Position numbers and translations under genes: made by a program
Notes under the pieces: model-generated
The model's input: the letters and a program-made list of their open reading frames with translations, nothing else
Databases searched by the model: none
Told to the model about the DNA's origin: nothing
Shown: piece by piece, positions 5,942 to 13,500 of the stretch
Numbering within the stretch: the first letter of the stretch is position 1
Layout: every line of letters begins with the position of its first letter
Source: JABFRZ01 sp031413955
GTDB taxonomy: Bacteria > Planctomycetota > UBA1135 > GCA-002686595
NCBI GenBank assembly: GCA_031413955.1
Contig: JANOGB010000545.1
Coordinates: 1-13,695 of the forward strand
Direction: 5' to 3'
DNA length: 13,695 bases

Positions 5942-7414
5942 ATGCCTTCCGTCGTCATCATCGGTTCCGGCATCTCCGGTCTGACCAGCGCCGTGCTGCT
6001 GGCGGAGCACGGCTGGAACGTGACCGTGCTGGAGGCGCACGGCGTTCCGGGCGGGCTGATGCAGCGCTTCCGGCGCGGGCCGTACTGGTTCGACACGGGT
6101 TTTCACTTCCTCACCGGGTCGGCGCCGGGGGACATCTTCTGCCAGCTTGCGCGGCGTCTGGGGATGCTGGAGCGCATGCGCTTCTTGCCGCTCGACGAGC
6201 GGGCGCAGTTCCGCGTCCATATCTCCGGGGACGCCGACTTCGACGTGCCGGTGGGCCTCGACGAGAATCGGCAGGCGTTCGCACGCCGATGGCCGGAGCA
6301 GGCCGCCGGTATCGCGCGCTTCTTCGACGAGCTCTCGAGTTGCATGGCGGAGAGCAAGTGGCTCGCGAAGATGGTCCCGAGCGAGACTCCGCCTGGTCGG
6401 ATCGATCCCATGCTGAGCGTCGGCGAGGTGCTCGCGCGCTGTGGCGTCCAGGGCATGCCCGCGGAGGTCCTCGGCCTCTTGACGGCGATCCTGGCCATGC
6501 GGCCCGAGACGTGTCCGCTCGCCTTCTTCGCCGGCTTTGCCGGCACGGCGCTGGCCGGCTCGCACCGTGCCGAGGGCGGCGGTGAAGCGGTGGTGAAGCC
6601 CCTCATCGAGCGCCTGCAGGAGCTCGGCGGCACGCTCTTGACCAACCGCGCCGCGACGCGCATCCACTGGAGCGAGCGCGAGGTGACGGCGGTCGAGGAT
6701 CGGAAAGGCGTGCGCCACGAGGCCGACCTGGTGATCTCGACCTGCCATCCCGCGGAGCTGTTGCGCTTGACCGGTCCGGGCGGCCTGCGACCCTCGCTGG
6801 AGAAACGCGTGCGCGAGACGCCCGACAGCGCCAGCGCGGTGCTGCTGTTCGCCGCGCTCTCGCGCCCGCCGCTGACGCTCGGCTGCCGACACCACATCGC
6901 GCGCTTCGGAGCGGACAGCGAGCTCTACTACCTCGCGCCGAGCAACTTCCGTCCGAGCGCCGAGGAGCAGGCCGAGCATCCGCTGCTCGAAGCGATGATC
7001 TGGGTGCCGTGCGACAGCGTCGATGCGTGGCGCGGCAGCCAGCGGGGCGACCGGCCGGAGGACTACGAAGCCTGGAAGCGCGCTCGCGAGGCAGAGATCC
7101 TCGCCAATGTCACCCGCCTGCACCCGGAGCTCGAGGGCAGCATCGAGCGCGTCTGGTCCTCATCACCGCTCTCGATCCAGCACTACGTGCGCTCCCGCAA
7201 CGGCGCCGCCATGGGTATCTCGCACGACATCGGGCACTTCGGGACCGAGCCCTTCCCCCACCGCAGCCGCCTCAAGAACCTGCTCTTCGCCGGCCAGAAC
7301 GTCGGCCATCCCGGCGTGATCGGCTGCATGATCGGCGCCTTCATCCTGGCGGAGATGATCCTCGCCAAGGATCTGTGCAGCGAGGTCCTGGCCGGGCAGG
7401 GGCCGACGCGCTGA
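5942..7414 (+). CDS. FAD-dependent oxidoreductase, phytoene desaturase / CrtISO / retinol saturase-like
   Basis: The gene encodes 490 residues. The N-terminus is a dinucleotide-binding fold: VVIIGSGISGL (4-14, GxGxxG) with the ribose-binding acid E31 and the VPGG loop (35-38). WFDTGFHFLTG follows, a position where carotenoid isomerases and retinol saturases have a similar DxGxH pattern. The C-terminus has the second FAD motif, NLLFAGQNVGHPGVIGCMIG (446-465). Length and motifs fit the COG1233 group of phytoene dehydrogenase-related enzymes, which oxidise, reduce or isomerise polyene lipids, often at the membrane face. No carotenoid synthesis gene is nearby, so the substrate is open. I chose ATG 5942 because the dinucleotide fold normally begins within a few residues of the start; the in-frame ATG at 5840 would add a 34-residue Arg/Ser-rich tail. 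It is convergent with the ankyrin gene, 16 bases away, with no terminator seen. Confidence 0.86.
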   Translation: MPSVVIIGSGISGLTSAVLLAEHGWNVTVLEAHGVPGGLMQRFRRGPYWFDTGFHFLTGSAPGDIFCQLARRLGMLERMRFLPLDERAQFRVHISGDADFDVPVGLDENRQAFARRWPEQAAGIARFFDELSSCMAESKWLAKMVPSETPPGRIDPMLSVGEVLARCGVQGMPAEVLGLLTAILAMRPETCPLAFFAGFAGTALAGSHRAEGGGEAVVKPLIERLQELGGTLLTNRAATRIHWSEREVTAVEDRKGVRHEADLVISTCHPAELLRLTGPGGLRPSLEKRVRETPDSASAVLLFAALSRPPLTLGCRHHIARFGADSELYYLAPSNFRPSAEEQAEHPLLEAMIWVPCDSVDAWRGSQRGDRPEDYEAWKRAREAEILANVTRLHPELEGSIERVWSSSPLSIQHYVRSRNGAAMGISHDIGHFGTEPFPHRSRLKNLLFAGQNVGHPGVIGCMIGAFILAEMILAKDLCSEVLAGQGPTR

Positions 7415-7430
7415 ACCCTCCGGGAACTGC

Positions 7431-8231
7431 CTACTCGTGAGCGCCCGCCGAGCGCAGGAAGTCGGTGCACGCGGCATGACCGCGTTCGGCCGCGATGGCC
7501 AGGGCCGTCTTGCCCTTGGCCGACCGGATGTCGAGCGCGGCTCCGGCTTCGATCAGGAACTTCGCGGCGTCGAGCTGGCCCTGGTATGCAGCATTGGAGA
7601 GCGCCGTATTGCCGCCCTTGTCCGTGGCGTCGATCGGCGCGCCGGCCTGTAGCAGCTCGCGCAAGATGGCCACGTTTCCTCCGTAGGCTGCCGACATCAG
7701 CGGCGTCTGGCCGTTGACGTCGGTGAGCTTGGGATCGGCGCCAGCCGCCAAGAGTTGCTTCACGGCATCCAGGCGATCCTCGCTTGCTGCCCCGAGGAGG
7801 GGGCTGGTCTGCTTGCCCGCGTTCGGATCGGCGCCCGCAGCCAGGAGAGTCGAGACGGCCTCCGCGCTCCCGGAATGCGCAGCGAAGAACAGGGCGGTCT
7901 GGCCCCAATCGTCCATCAGGTTTCGATCGGCCCCGTGCTCGAGCAAGATCCGGATGGTCGGCAAGTCGACGTGGCCGGGGACCTGCGTCCCCTGGATCTG
8001 TCCCGTCGCTCCGATGCTCACGCCTCTCCCGGGCGCACCCGCTGCGTTCATGAGCGCGGTGCGCCCGCCCTCGCCCCGGGCGTCGGGGCTTTCGCCTTTC
8101 GACAGCAAGGCTGCAACCTCGTTCTCGTCTCCATTCCAGGCCGCGCCGAGGAGCGGCGAGCTCGGAGTCGCAGTGCAACCAAACGAGAAGAGCGTGAAGA
8201 GCACTAGTGCGAGAACGCTGCGGATGAACAT
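7431..8231 (-). CDS. Ankyrin-repeat lipoprotein
   Basis: The gene encodes 266 residues. MFIRSVLALVLFTLFSFGC is a lipoprotein-type signal with C19 as the probable lipidated residue; F at -2 makes the lipobox imperfect. About seven ankyrin units follow: a cap (25-55), unit 2 (56-108), then regular units of 32-33 residues starting near 109, 142, 174 and 207, and a final cap (240-266). Typical motifs are GQTALFFAAHSG, LLAAGADPN and GNTALSNAAYQG. Unit 2 is interrupted at about 65-87 by a glycine-rich insert. Ankyrin stacks bind proteins, so a periplasmic or outer-membrane scaffolding role is inferred; the partner is unknown. The start is firmly set by AAGGAGGT six bases before the ATG. It lies 76 bases after the upstream lipoprotein gene, with a structured leader between them. 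Confidence 0.9.
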   Translation of the reverse strand: MFIRSVLALVLFTLFSFGCTATPSSPLLGAAWNGDENEVAALLSKGESPDARGEGGRTALMNAAGAPGRGVSIGATGQIQGTQVPGHVDLPTIRILLEHGADRNLMDDWGQTALFFAAHSGSAEAVSTLLAAGADPNAGKQTSPLLGAASEDRLDAVKQLLAAGADPKLTDVNGQTPLMSAAYGGNVAILRELLQAGAPIDATDKGGNTALSNAAYQGQLDAAKFLIEAGAALDIRSAKGKTALAIAAERGHAACTDFLRSAGAHE

Positions 8232-8278
8232 GAGAGAACCTCCTTGGTTGGCTCTACTGTATTGCCAAGCGTTCTCTC
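8232..8278 (-). promoter_or_regulatory. Structured leader holding the ribosome binding site of the ankyrin gene
   Basis: Reading the minus strand, GAGAGAAC (8278-8271) is the perfect complement of GTTCTCTC (8239-8232), which ends directly at the ATG. Between them TTGGC (8268-8264) can pair with GCCAA (8252-8248). Alternatively, CTTGG (8269-8265) can pair with CCAAG (8247-8243). The Shine-Dalgarno AAGGAGGT (8245-8238) lies inside. The first inner pairing leaves most of it in a loop, and the second covers its first three bases. The outer stem would bury its last two bases and abut the start codon. The repeats are seen directly; regulation is inferred. Confidence 0.45.
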
Positions 8279-8307
8279 GCCGGGCCGTTCGAGCCAGCTT
8301 CTCGGAT

Positions 8308-8928
8308 TCAGAACTTGGGCTTCTCGACCACCATGGACACCGTCTCGACAGCGGGAACCATGGAGTAGCGGCCTCGCAGGCCGGCCATCACGACGGGGAG
8401 GTCCGTGGTGACGCCGTACGTACAACTCAGCTCCTCGGACCACAGGAAGCCATGGCTCACGATGAACAGGACGTTCAGGTCGCCGATGTAGGTCACGCGC
8501 CCCGGCTGCACCGTGAACTTGATGGCCATGGGCGCCTTTCCGCCCGAGGCGTGGAACTTGTTGAAGTAATAGTCGCCGGCCTCCAGCTTGCGGACGATCA
8601 GCACGGGACCGTCTCCGGCGTCGATGCTCAGGTTCCGATCCAGCTTGAGCTCGTTGAGCATCATGCTCTTCGAGGAACCCACGGTCACCTCATAGCTGAA
8701 GTCGGGATCGATCTCGGCATGTTCGAGGTCGTCCGCGTCGGCGCGCGCGGTGAGGAAGCGCACCACCACGACTCCCTCGTCCGGATCCCACTGCGCCGGG
8801 TCGAGGGACTCGACTTCCTTGCCGGCGCTGAGACACGCACTGCAGAGGGCTGCAACGACGAGCCACGCGAACAGGGCCAGCGCACAGCGTCGGCCCGGCC
8901 TCTTCTGTCTCGATCGGTTGGCGTTCAT
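8308..8928 (-). CDS. Lipoprotein of unknown function, DUF2846-like pattern
   Basis: The gene encodes 206 residues. A strongly basic start (NRSRQKRPGRR) and the hydrophobic stretch CALALFAWLVVAALCSAC give a lipoprotein-type signal with C32 as the likely lipidated cysteine; Cys at -3 is unusual. The mature part is beta-type. VVVVRFL opens the domain, and LEAGDYYFNKF (115-125) followed by FTVQPGRVTYIGDLNVLF (138-155) forms the best-marked stretch. An 'L.aG.Yyf ... v.pG.v.Yig' pattern resembles bacterial lipoproteins of the DUF2846 kind, but this match is from memory and weak. The start has GGGGGGAG about 7 bases upstream, placed directly after the stop of the barrel gene 15 bases away, so the two are surely one transcript. 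The product is probably an envelope partner of the barrel protein. Confidence 0.82.
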   Translation of the reverse strand: MNANRSRQKRPGRRCALALFAWLVVAALCSACLSAGKEVESLDPAQWDPDEGVVVVRFLTARADADDLEHAEIDPDFSYEVTVGSSKSMMLNELKLDRNLSIDAGDGPVLIVRKLEAGDYYFNKFHASGGKAPMAIKFTVQPGRVTYIGDLNVLFIVSHGFLWSEELSCTYGVTTDLPVVMAGLRGRYSMVPAVETVSMVVEKPKF

Positions 8929-8943
8929 GCTTCTCTCCCCCCT

Positions 8944-9657
8944 TCACAGCGTGAAGGAGACTCCGAGGACGAGCGCGAGCCCTCCGCCGTCCACCGATTC
9001 GTCGATCGACCCCGAATCGCCGTCGACGCCCTCCGCCGTGTCGAAGAACGCCTGCCGGTAGAGAGCGCGCAGGCCGAGGGACCAGCGCTCGCTCAGGTAG
9101 TACTCGGCGCCTCCGCCCAGGCCGAGTTCGAGACCCGAGAGGTCCGCGTCGCCCACGGAGGTGCCCATCGAGGAGTCCTCCAGGGTTGCGAACGCGAATC
9201 CGAACCCGGCCTGGAAGAAGGGCTGCAAGCGCTCCTCCGGCCGAAAGAAGTATCTCCAGTCGAAGTCCACCGCGCTGTAGGTGATGTCGCCGCCGGGCAA
9301 CGAGGGGGCCGCTCCATCGTGACGGGTCTGGTTGAAGGCGAGCTCGATCGCGTGTCGGTTCCAGCGGTGACCAAAGGCGAGTCCAAAGCCCACGCCGCTG
9401 TCCGCATCGGGAATCTCGATGCTTTCGCCAGTCGAGCTCAGGAGTACGGTGTCGCCGTCGAAGTCTCCGCCAAGCTGGGCCCACATGCCGTGGACGTCGA
9501 AGTAGAACCCTTTTCGCGGGGAAAATCCGCCTTCCTGGGCGGGACGACTTCGCGCGAGACTCGGCGCCTCGAGCGGCTCGCCAGGGCCTCCGCCGGTCGC
9601 GGCGGCGGTACTCGTGAACGACAGCAGAACGAACCAGGTCCCGAGATGGATCCTCAT
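8944..9657 (-). CDS. Outer-membrane beta-barrel protein
   Basis: The gene encodes 237 residues. Residues 1-20 are a signal peptide (GTWFVLLSFTSTAAA). The mature part begins with a proline- and glycine-rich linker (21-48). Amphipathic strands typical of small OmpA/OprF-like barrels follow: KGFYFDVHGMWAQLGG, GVGFGLAFGHRW, AIELAFNQTRHD, VDFDWRYFF, LQPFFQAGFGFAFATL, LELGLGGGAEYYLSERWSLGLRALY and the last strand GLALVLGVSFTL. Between them are acidic loops such as EGVDGDSGSIDES. About eight strands suit a small barrel that binds or anchors rather than a wide pore. The start at 9657 is fixed by AAGGAG 5 bases before the ATG and by the signal peptide; a longer frame reaching 10002 would run into the divergent sigma gene. 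It is first in a cluster with two lipoproteins. Confidence in the barrel fold is good; its role is unknown. Confidence 0.86.
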   Translation of the reverse strand: MRIHLGTWFVLLSFTSTAAATGGGPGEPLEAPSLARSRPAQEGGFSPRKGFYFDVHGMWAQLGGDFDGDTVLLSSTGESIEIPDADSGVGFGLAFGHRWNRHAIELAFNQTRHDGAAPSLPGGDITYSAVDFDWRYFFRPEERLQPFFQAGFGFAFATLEDSSMGTSVGDADLSGLELGLGGGAEYYLSERWSLGLRALYRQAFFDTAEGVDGDSGSIDESVDGGGLALVLGVSFTL

Positions 9658-9926
9658 CACTTCTCCTTGCGTTGGGTTGGTCCGACGAGGATCGAGGGGC
9701 TGACGAGATCCGGGGTTGGCCCTGGGTGCTCGACCGCTGGCTCGGACGATCCTGAAGGACGCGGGCGCGGCGGCCACCGAACAGGTTTTCTTGCCGTCTC
9801 CTCGAGCTTGGCGCGCTCCCGGGGCGGTTCCCTGCCCACGAGAGGCGCGGGAAGTGGTATGGGTGTAGCCCTCGAGGCAGAGCGAAGGAGTCCAGCCCGG
9901 CCTGGCCCGAGGAAGCAGATCCGGAC
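9658..9926. other. Divergent intergenic region between barrel gene and sigma factor gene
   Basis: These 269 bases separate the minus-strand envelope cluster from the plus-strand sigma/kinase unit and must hold the promoters for both. I see no convincing -35/-10 pair of housekeeping type and no strong long inverted repeat. The only marked sites are AAGGAG next to the barrel start and GAGGAAG (9909-9915) before the sigma start. Confidence 0.4.
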
Positions 9927-10556
9927 ATGCAAGAGCAGCCGTCCGAGACCCGACTCCTGCTGCAGCGTCTGCGCGCGGGGGATCGCGCGGCGCTGGACGC
10001 ACTGCTCGAGCGCGATCTCGACTGGATCCGTGGCTACGTGCGCCGGCGCCTCGGGCCCGCGCTGCGCTCGCGGCTCGAGAGCGCGGACGTCGTCCAGGAG
10101 GCCATGGTCGAGTTCTTGCGCCACGGACCGCCGTTCCTCGTCTCGGACCAGCAGCAGTTCCGGCGCCTCGCCGCGCGCGTGGTCGAAAACGTGATCGGCC
10201 ACCAGTACGACTGGTTCACGGCCCAGCGCCGCGAGCTGCAACGCGAGCGCCCGCTGCCCTCGGAGGACATCCTCGATCTCGACGCACGCCGAGCGCCGGG
10301 CGGAACGCCGAGCAAGGAGGCCCACCGGCGGGAACGCGAAGCCTGCGTGCGGCTCGGGCTCGAACTGCTGGAGGCGCCGGACCGCGAGGCCATCCTGCTG
10401 CGAGAATGGAAGGGACACTCGCTGGCGGAGATGGGGACGCACCTCGGGATCACGGAGGACGCGGCACGGATGCGCTACCAGCGCGCCGTGCGGCGGCTGG
10501 CGCGCAAGGTGCGACAACTCCACTCCGGGAACCTCGCGGAGTCGCTGGATGAGTGA
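9927..10556 (+). CDS. RNA polymerase sigma factor, ECF-like, kinase-linked
   Basis: The gene encodes 209 residues with the two-domain ECF layout. Sigma region 2 spans about 8-105: LLQRLRAGDRAALDALLER, then region 2.2 ESADVVQEAMVEFL at 51-64, then QQQFRRLAARVVENVI. A charged linker (about 106-135) leads to region 4 at 138-197, with the helix-turn-helix SLAEMGTHLGITEDAARMRYQRAVRRL from 165. It directs RNA polymerase to particular promoters. No SigJ-like or other C-terminal extension exists. The acidic cluster usual in ECF region 2.2 (DAED-like) reads ESAD here, lacking one acidic residue and carrying a Ser. GAGGAAG upstream is 11 bases from the ATG, a long spacing. The stop overlaps the kinase gene start by 8 bases, so the two are translationally coupled. 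Subfamily placement among the planctomycete kinase-associated ECF groups is inferred from context. Confidence 0.88.
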   Translation: MQEQPSETRLLLQRLRAGDRAALDALLERDLDWIRGYVRRRLGPALRSRLESADVVQEAMVEFLRHGPPFLVSDQQQFRRLAARVVENVIGHQYDWFTAQRRELQRERPLPSEDILDLDARRAPGGTPSKEAHRREREACVRLGLELLEAPDREAILLREWKGHSLAEMGTHLGITEDAARMRYQRAVRRLARKVRQLHSGNLAESLDE

Positions 10557-13500
10557 GCCGACTCCGTCCGCGGGCTCCGTCCAGCCGACGCTGGATCGTG
10601 CGGGCGAATCCGCGCCCGACCTGTTCGCGCGCTGGATGGAGGAGCACGTGGCGGCCGAGTCGTCTGCCTTCGAGAGCCTGGTCGCGGCGCATCCCGGACT
10701 CGCGAGCGAGCTGCGCACGCTGCGCGAGGACTGGGAGATCCTGGCGCGACTGCGCTCCTCGCCCTCCTTCGCCGAGCAGCTGCGCGCACGCCACGGCACG
10801 GATGCGGACCCGCGCGTCGAGCTCGAGCAAGAGGCGCCGGACGCCCAGCCCTCCGAGCTCGTGAACCGGCTGGCCGGGCGCACGGGGGGATACGGGCGCT
10901 ACAAGCTCAAGAAAGAGGTGGCGCGCGGCGGGCAGGGCGCCGTGGTGCTCGTGTGGGACGAGGATCTGCGCCGCAACCTGGCGATGAAGATCATGCACGA
11001 GCGGGCCGAGGTCGGCGGCGCTCCCACTCCGGCCGACGGACGTTCCCTCGGCCGCTTCCTCGAGGAGGCGCAGGTCACCGGCCAGCTCGACCATCCAGGG
11101 ATCGTGCCCGTGCACGAGCTCGGACTCGATGCCGAGGGCCGCGTCTACTTCACGATGAAGCTCGTGCGCGGCGAGGACCTGCGCAGCGTCCTGGACAAGC
11201 TGCGCGGAGAACGCGAGGGCTGGACGCGCACGCGCGTGCTGGGCGTCCTGCTCAGGGTGTGCGAGGCCATGGCCTACGCCCACGCCAAGGGCGTGGTCCA
11301 TCGCGATCTCAAGCCGGGCAACGTGATGGTCGGCCGGTTCGGCGAGGTCTACGTCATGGACTGGGGCCTGGCGCGCGTGCGCGGGCGCAAAGACGAGAAG
11401 GACCTGCGCATCCAGGACGAGCCGGGGTCGCGCGAGCCAGGCGACTCGCGCATCGACCGGGAACCCGACTCGCCCCTGCTCACGATGGAAGGAGACGTGC
11501 TCGGAACGCCGGCCTACATGTCACCCGAACAAGCCCTCGGTCACCAGGACGAGGTCGGCCCGCACTCCGACGTCTATTCCGTCGGCGCGATGCTGTACGA
11601 CCTGCTCGCCGGTCACATGCCCTACGAGGCGCCGGGCAAGAAGCTCTCGAGTCACGCGATCTGGGCGCGCGTGCGCAGCGGTCCACCTGATCCGATCCAC
11701 GCACTTGCATCCGACGCACCGGCCGAGCTGCTCGCCATCTGCCACAAGGCGATGGGGCGCGCATCGCGTGAGCGCTACCCGGACATGGGCGCTCTGGGCG
11801 AAGACCTGCGCGCCTTCCTCGAGAACCGCGTTGTGCTAGCCCATCGCACGGGTGCGTTGATCGAACTCCGGAAGTGGGTCGAGCGCAACCGGGCGCTCGC
11901 GGGTGCGCTGGCGGCCGGTGTACTCGTACTCGCGGCAGGACTCGTCGCCAGCTTGATCCTCAAGACCCAGTCGGAGCGCAACGCGGTCCTGGCGGCCGAA
12001 CGCGAGCAGGACGCGCACGCGAGCTCCATCCTGGCCGAGGAGCGCCGGCTCCAGGCCGAGGACAACCAGCGGGTCGCCGAAGCGCGCAGCGCCGACGTGC
12101 TACGACTCTCGGCGCTCGAGGACCTCGAGGATGTCCTCGAACAGGCCGCGGGATTGTGGCCGGCCCATCCGGATCGGATCGAGGACTTCGAGCGCTGGAT
12201 CGCGAGCGCACAGGAGCTTGTCGCGGACCTCCCCGTGCATCGCGCCAAGCGCGACGGGCTGCGCGCGCGCGCCCTGCCCTGGACCGCAGAGGAACGCGAG
12301 GTGCAGCGCCGCAGCCACCCGGCTCAGCGCGAGTTCCTCCAGCTGGAAGGACGGATCTCGTGTCTGCGCGGAGCCCTGACACGACGGCGCAACGGCGCGA
12401 ATGTCGAGCTCCCAACCGTCGACTGGAGCCGCTACCCGTCCGACCCCAACCGCGTCGTTGCGCTCGCGTGGGAGCGGGTCAAGCCGGCGCGGCGCGTGTT
12501 CGGCGAGGAAGCCCTCGGGCTCGTGCTCGCGCGGCGCGCGCTCGAAGACTGCCCAGGCGATCCGGACGTCGCCTACGCGCTAGCCAACTCGTGCCTCGTG
12601 CTCGGGCGCGACGACGAAGCGGTGGAGGCGTGCTTCCAGGCCGTGGAGATCGCGAGCGAGGCGCGCAAGCAGGAGTTCGAGAAGCTGCTCGCGGAGATGG
12701 AGGAGAAGATCGCGAAGGTCGCGGGTCCGGATGGCATGCAGGCGACCGAACGGGAGCTCGCCGAGCTCGAGGCGCGTCGCGACGAGCTCTCCGTGGTGCT
12801 CGCGGAGCGGCGAGATTGGCGCTTCCCCGAGGAAGAGCGCCAGGCGCGCTGGTGGAACAACCAGCTCACCAAGCTGATCGCGGGGCTGGAAGCGCTCGAG
12901 CGCGGACTGCTGGCCGAGAACGCGACCCCGCCCGAGCACGGCTGGAGCATGCCGAAGCGGCTCTCGTTCGCGCGCGAGCTCGCCGCGGGCTACGCCGCGG
13001 GCGGAGAAGCCACGCGCGCCTGGGAAGCGGCCCTGCCCGCGATCCAAGCGGCCTACCGTGATCGTGTGCCCAACCAGGGCCTCGCACTCGAGCTCGAGCT
13101 CGGCCTGGTGCCGATCGGGCCGGACACCGCGAGCGGTCTGTGGGAGTTCGCGCTCGTCGCGACCGGCGAGGTGCCCGCGCGGGATCCGCAGGGGAAGCTC
13201 GTGCTCACCGAGAGCACCGCGCTCGTCTTCGTGCTGCTCCCCGGCGGCACGTTCACGATGGGAGCCCAGGCGCGCGATGCATCTGAGCCGAGCTACACGC
13301 TCGGCTCCCTGCCCGACGAGGGTCCGCCGCACGCGGTCACGCTCGCGCCGTTCTTTCTCTCGAAGTACGAGATGACTCAGGGCCAGTGGCTACGCTTCAC
13401 CGGGCGCAACCCGAGTACCGTCGGCACGCACCACTACGACCCGAGCTGGAACCGCGCCGGCCGCAAGCCGGACCTCCGGCACCCGGTCGAATCGGTGAGC

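Noticed and set aside
8944..10002. Longer form of the barrel protein starting at 10002
   Set aside because: It would overlap the divergent sigma gene and bury the signal peptide. ATG 9657 has a good ribosome binding site and gives a normal export signal.
7714..10194. An 826-codon open frame on the plus strand
   Set aside because: It lies antisense to three well-supported envelope genes with signal peptides and ribosome binding sites, and runs into the sigma gene in another frame. Its translation has no recognisable domain. Long antisense frames are expected at this G+C content.
9657..10883. A 408-codon minus-strand frame opposite the sigma factor and kinase start
   Set aside because: The plus-strand frames carry unmistakable sigma and kinase motifs, and this frame is a shadow of them.
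11874..13061. A 395-codon plus-strand frame inside the kinase gene
   Set aside because: It is Arg/Gly-rich and out of frame with the continuous kinase-FGE reading frame, which has domain matches along its whole length.
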